Source of the DNA: an uncultured Bdellovibrionales bacterium
GTDB taxonomy: Bacteria; Bdellovibrionota; Bdellovibrionia; Bdellovibrionales; Bdellovibrionaceae
Direction: 5' to 3'
DNA length: 64,000 nt
Assembly: GCA_903926205.1 (NCBI GenBank)
Contig: CAIYID010000003.1
Span: 35,010 to 99,009, forward strand
Under the pieces are notes generated by a model. The model searched no databases and was not told where the DNA came from. It saw only the letters and a program-made list of their open reading frames with translations. Positions 61,163 to 64,000 of this stretch are shown here, one piece after another. Position 1 is the stretch's first letter. Each line of letters opens with the position of its first letter. The translations under genes and the position numbers were made by a program.

Positions 61163-61612
61163 TTAACTGAACAGTTTCAAAAATTCTTTCTCGCTCTTTA
61201 CTCCATCGCGGCCCGATTGAGCCAAGTGCGAGCGCAACGCCACCGCAGTATCTTTAGTAGCACGTCGGTATTTGTCGGTCTTTCCAGACACACTCTTCAG
61301 CGTTTTTGGAAACAACCTTGTAATCGTAATGGGTGCAACACCAGCAAACCCAGCAAGGTGCGAAATCGGAATTGTATCGTCATGCACAGCAGGCCCTTGC
61401 TCTTGAAGATGCTCAATCATCATCACTTGCGAGATCCGTAGGTCGATCTGCTCACCAGCCGTGTTGGTCACAGAAGTCCAATCGCTGGTTTTTGATTTCA
61501 AATCAGACTTCAATTTATCCAGCTCTTTGCCGGACAAAAATAAAGTGACGTACGTTGCGCCGATGAGCAGTTTGATTCGTTGGTTTTTATCCATAGTTGA
61601 TTTTTTCATCAT
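61163..61612 (-). CDS. Element protein of unknown function
   Basis: A 149-residue basic protein with AAAGGTGAA immediately before tandem ATGs. The hydrophobic N-terminal segment (IKLLIGATYVTLFLSG) is followed by a helical region with GFAGVAPITITRLFPKTL, which could be an HTH. It overlaps the recombinase fragment by 4 bases (ATGA), so it is in the same operon. No family recognised. Confidence 0.5.
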   Translation of the reverse strand: MMKKSTMDKNQRIKLLIGATYVTLFLSGKELDKLKSDLKSKTSDWTSVTNTAGEQIDLRISQVMMIEHLQEQGPAVHDDTIPISHLAGFAGVAPITITRLFPKTLKSVSGKTDKYRRATKDTAVALRSHLAQSGRDGVKSEKEFLKLFS

Positions 61613-62498
61613 TTCACCTTTATTGGTATTCTGGTCGCCGCTTGGTCGGCAAGTTTGTCCAATCGACCGATGTAACGAATGGTAGTCTCTGGCGATTTAT
61701 GCCCAAGGAACATCTGCATTTCTAAAAGTGTTGCGCCACTTTCCATCAATAAGGTCGCCGCCGTACTTCTTAAAGAGTGCGCAGACAGTTGAGGTCTTTT
61801 CAGTTTGGACTTGGTCAAATACATATCCACACGTCTGCGCATAGATCTTGTTGAGATTCTTATCATTGCAGTCGGTGCAGGCGTAAACACGGGGCCACTC
61901 AACATCTTGCCCTCTCTGTTCTGGTTTTGAATTTTCCATAGACCTGCGTAAGATCAGGGCGCAGTTTCTTTGATTGGATCACTCCATTTTTTGCAAGGGT
62001 CCGCAAGTAAAGGCCATCACCACGATCTTCAAAATCTTCCCAGTTCATGCCAGTGACGGTTGAAATTCTATACCCATGCAGCAGCATTAAACAAAGAGCG
62101 AAGTAATCTCGCAGTCCGTACCAAGTTGATTTGGGGACTGAGTCGATCAATCGAGATGCCTCTGCGGCAGTTAATGCCTGGGGTGCAGACATATCCCGAA
62201 CTCTTGGCAGTGTTTTAAGGTCAACGGGATTGGTTTTTCTTAGACCCTTGTCGATTTCCCAGTTGAAATAAGTGTGAAGTCTTTGAAACTTAAGACAGAT
62301 ACTTCTGGCCGAGTGGGTGACTTGTAGTTTTCGTAGTCTTTCTAGGGCCACAGTCTGATTCCACTTCTTCAGTGGCAGGTATTCGTGGGCCTGTCGCAAT
62401 TCTGACCGAAATGCAGACCGAGTGGCCTCACTTGGGTATCTCGCACAGTATTCATCTATGCGGTTTTGAATTTGGGGACTTATACCCTGTTTACTCAT
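61609..62498 (-). pseudogene. Tyrosine recombinase split by a frameshift
   Basis: Two frames encode complementary parts. The first (62498-61899) has the core-binding domain and start of the catalytic domain (LMLLHGYRISTVTGMNWEDF, first Arg). The second (61905-61609) has the rest: SAHSLRSTAATLLMESGA and LGHKSPETTIRYI with the Tyr. They change frame near 61900-61915 in an AGAGAGGG run, where reading through by -1 would give one recombinase of about 295 residues. It is either a pseudogene, a sequence error or a programmed frameshift. XerC/XerD-like. Confidence 0.75.
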
Positions 62499-62510
62499 GC
62501 GTCATAATCT

Positions 62511-62557
62511 ACATGATAACGTCCTATATTACAACATGAACATGACATATCACATGA
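62511..62557. promoter_or_regulatory. ACATGA repeats in a divergent promoter region
   Basis: Four ACATGA copies (62511, 62534, 62540, 62552) in the 80-base gap between divergent recombinase and AAA+ genes. Spacing suggests helical-phase binding sites for an element regulator. Confidence 0.4.
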
Positions 62558-62578
62558 CTTTGTGTATATCTTGCAGGG

Positions 62579-63457
62579 ATGAAACGAAGACGACCCCCTC
62601 CCAACTGGGCATGTGACCAACTTCCTTATGAAAAACTCCTTTCGGACAGTTTTATAGGGAATCCGTTGGCATGTTCCATCGTGTCGGGCCTCATGGCGAC
62701 ATATAGGACGGCCCCCGAAACCAAATCGCCCCTCCCCAGGACCTTGATTTCGGGACCGACCTCGGCGGGAAAGTCGTTTCTTGTTCAACTGGCGGTTGAA
62801 ATGTTGAACGCGCCTGTCGCCTTTATCAACGGCACGGCCCTGACAGGCCCTGGATATAAGGGCCTCAATCTGCATGAGGCATTGAAACCTCTGACTTCAG
62901 ATCGGCAATTTGCCAATGGCAACGGGCGCGGCATCTTGGTGATCGACGAGTTTGATAAAGTGATTGAAAAAGCAAAACGTGACGAATGGGCAAAGCAAGT
63001 TGAGTACAGCCTACTTCCGATTTTGTCCGGCGATATTGTCCAGATTACGGACGAAGAGGACGGCGAAACTCATCAAATGAGTTTTAAGAACGTTCTGGTT
63101 TTTGCAATGGGAGTTTTTGATGGAGTCCCAATGAATCACTGGAAGAATCATCAGACCGCACAGTCAGCCCTAGAAATATTTGGTTTCACGCCAGAAATTG
63201 TCGGCAGGTTTTCACACTTTATTGGATTACAAAAACAGAGTCTTGATTCATTTGAAGAACTCATCACCCGTGAATATCAGACGATTAGGTTGCAATATCC
63301 CCTTAATGGGCAAGAGCCATATCTTGAAAAAAGTAAACTCAGAAAGATCGCCAAAGAATCCTACCAGTCACCTTACGGCATTCGTGGCGCAAGGGGTTTG
63401 ATTCACCACCACCTATTTCAAGAAGCCTACCGAATGGCACCAGAAGCGTTGATATGA
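62579..63457 (+). CDS. ClpX-like AAA+ ATPase of the element
   Basis: A 292-residue AAA+ protein. Walker A SGPTSAGKS (59-66), pore-loop area NGTALTGPGYKG, Walker B ILVIDEFDK (119-127), FGFTPEIVGRFSHFI and sensor-2 GIRGARGLIHHHL follow ClpX/HslU. It lacks the ClpX zinc domain and any IGF docking loop, so it probably works without ClpP, remodelling a DNA-bound or replication complex (inference). It is coupled to the DUF2958 gene (ATGA). Divergent from the recombinase. Confidence 0.8.
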   Translation: MKRRRPPPNWACDQLPYEKLLSDSFIGNPLACSIVSGLMATYRTAPETKSPLPRTLISGPTSAGKSFLVQLAVEMLNAPVAFINGTALTGPGYKGLNLHEALKPLTSDRQFANGNGRGILVIDEFDKVIEKAKRDEWAKQVEYSLLPILSGDIVQITDEEDGETHQMSFKNVLVFAMGVFDGVPMNHWKNHQTAQSALEIFGFTPEIVGRFSHFIGLQKQSLDSFEELITREYQTIRLQYPLNGQEPYLEKSKLRKIAKESYQSPYGIRGARGLIHHHLFQEAYRMAPEALI

Positions 63458-63774
63458 ACAACCTACTGACCCAAGAACTATTGAACCGATTCAAAGAAGT
63501 TGGTCGTCAAGATGTGCCGAACCCATTGGTGATCGCAAAGTTCTTCTCTCCCTGGAATAATTGGGTCTGGTATGCATTTTCTTACAATGAAGAAAATGGA
63601 ACATTCTTTGGATTGATAAAGGGCAGTTACAAAGAACTGGGATATTTTGCCATTGAAGACTTGCGTGGTGTTCGCGGCCCAACTGGCCTTAGAGTTGAGC
63701 GTGATCTGTATTTCCGTGAAAAGCCATTGTCAGAGGTCGAAAAGAAAAAGCCTCACTTGGAATCTACTTTGTAA
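63454..63774 (+). CDS. DUF2958 family protein
   Basis: A 106-residue protein with the DUF2958 pattern: LVIAKFFSPWNNWVWYAF, then FFGLIKGSYKELGYFAIEDLRGVRGPTGLRVERDLYF. This family is common on plasmids and ICEs, function unknown. It starts within the AAA+ stop codon (ATGA) and overlaps a convergent frame by 22 bases. Confidence 0.85.
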   Translation: MNNLLTQELLNRFKEVGRQDVPNPLVIAKFFSPWNNWVWYAFSYNEENGTFFGLIKGSYKELGYFAIEDLRGVRGPTGLRVERDLYFREKPLSEVEKKKPHLESTL

Positions 63775-63883
63775 CCCAGTTGTTCAAAGATTGAATGATC
63801 TAACGCCGCATAGGCTTTGGCGATTGAAACCAGCATCCGACCTGATACCTTCATTCCGCTTAATGGAATCTCCCCTTTGTAAT
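63753..63883 (-). pseudogene. 3' remnant of an unidentified gene, cut at the repeat array
   Basis: A leftward frame ends at 63753 with KAYAALDHSIFEQLGYKVDSK. The frame continues to the right edge through the TGACCA repeats, but the repeat part does not read like protein, so the genuine portion is probably 63753-63883, truncated by an inserted element. No family recognised. Confidence 0.3.
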
Positions 63884-64000
63884 TGTCGGATTTCACCGCA
63901 TCTGACCACCCAAATTTCACGGGTTTGACCACCCCGATTTCAGTGTTTGACCAGGTCAATTGCATCATTTGACCACCCCCATTAACGCGGATCGTTGGGC
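63884..64000. mobile_element. Possible IS21-like element end (partial)
   Basis: From TGTCGGATTTCACC on, four TGACCA cores recur at 22-23 base intervals (63903, 63926, 63948, 63970), most within TTTGACCACCCC. IS21-type elements have repeated transposase-binding sites at their ends and start with TG. A leftward frame ending near 63965 may be the C-terminus of a transposition protein. The rest is outside the window. Confidence 0.4.

Larger units (their letters stand above)
57627..63883. mobile_element. Integrative (probably replicative) genetic element
   Basis: Continuous group of element-type genes: integrase, excisionase, Rep_trans-type initiator, ICE-type regulator, an unknown protein, a broken second tyrosine recombinase, and a divergent AAA+ / DUF2958 pair. 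The left limit is put just outside the integrase; the right limit is unknown and may be beyond the window. No att direct repeats or tRNA target could be identified. Confidence 0.65.

Noticed and set aside
61697..61939. 80-codon leftward frame over the recombinase junction
   Set aside because: Third frame across the frameshift; its residues do not match either recombinase half.
62495..62875. 126-codon leftward frame antisense to the AAA+ gene
   Set aside because: Arg/Gly-rich antisense shadow of a well-supported ATPase.
1..64000. tRNA, rRNA or CRISPR features
   Set aside because: No T-loop/acceptor patterns, rRNA stretches or regularly spaced repeats of CRISPR type were seen; a tRNAscan or CRISPR finder run would be decisive.

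Overview
The window reads as an AT-rich chromosomal segment of a Gram-negative bacterium, most likely a member of the Bdellovibrionota (Bdellovibrio / Pseudobdellovibrio type). This is inferred from the gene families, not from a database search. The pointers are a DivIVA-type protein in a cell with outer-membrane-type barrels and lipoproteins, a MotAB pair, several FHA proteins, ExbB/ExbD-like channels, a PilZ-like protein, a TPR/winged-helix regulator, a CFI-box sorted surface protein and several exported hydrolases. I found no tRNA, rRNA or CRISPR array.

Region by region. 1-2.3 kb is the 3' end of a fibronectin-III repeat surface protein cut by the window edge. 2.4-8.7 kb is an envelope and motor cluster: a PEGA/TPR lipoprotein, a large membrane protein whose cytoplasmic part looks like FliG, a small exported barrel-like protein, MotA, MotB and a GYF-domain membrane protein. 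8.7-15 kb holds an alpha/beta hydrolase, a PilZ-like protein, an NtrC-type regulator with its histidine kinase and an M14 peptidase. 15-22 kb is housekeeping: glmU-glmS, then a leftward cluster maf, GNAT, yggS, proC, divIVA and, beyond them, DUF167. 21.9-28.7 kb runs rightward with a TadC-like protein, DUF192, three FHA membrane proteins and a degenerate PP2C-like protein, so it looks like a phosphopeptide-signalling module. 28.7-33 kb has a sulfatase-fold lipoprotein and an ExbB/ExbD operon. 33-47.7 kb is mostly core: a polyprenol kinase-like protein, pssA, asd, truA, rplM-rpsI, a slipin, pepA, clpP-clpX-lon. 47.8-52.3 kb has a TPR/winged-helix regulator and exported hydrolases.

52.3-57.6 kb is accessory: a TPR-SPASM-radical-SAM protein with decayed-looking flanks, a pyrimidine-dimer glycosylase-like protein, a YbjT-like reductase, an orphan antitoxin-like fragment and a glyoxalase-fold protein. 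From about 57.6 kb to the right edge lies an integrative, probably replicative element. It has an integrase, an excisionase and a Rep_trans-type initiator (translationally coupled), an ICE-type regulator, a second tyrosine recombinase broken by a frameshift, and a divergent pair encoding a ClpX-like AAA+ ATPase and a DUF2958 protein. At the extreme right a 22-23 bp periodic repeat array may be the end of an IS21-like insertion sequence that cuts another gene.

The most unusual items are: (i) the membrane-anchored FliG-like protein beside MotAB, resembling a reduced FliF-FliG fusion within a possible dedicated envelope motor; (ii) the three-FHA / pseudo-phosphatase / orphan TadC locus; (iii) the radical SAM protein with its SPASM-like cluster in front of the catalytic domain; and (iv) the element-borne ClpX-like ATPase without a Zn-finger or ClpP-docking loop.
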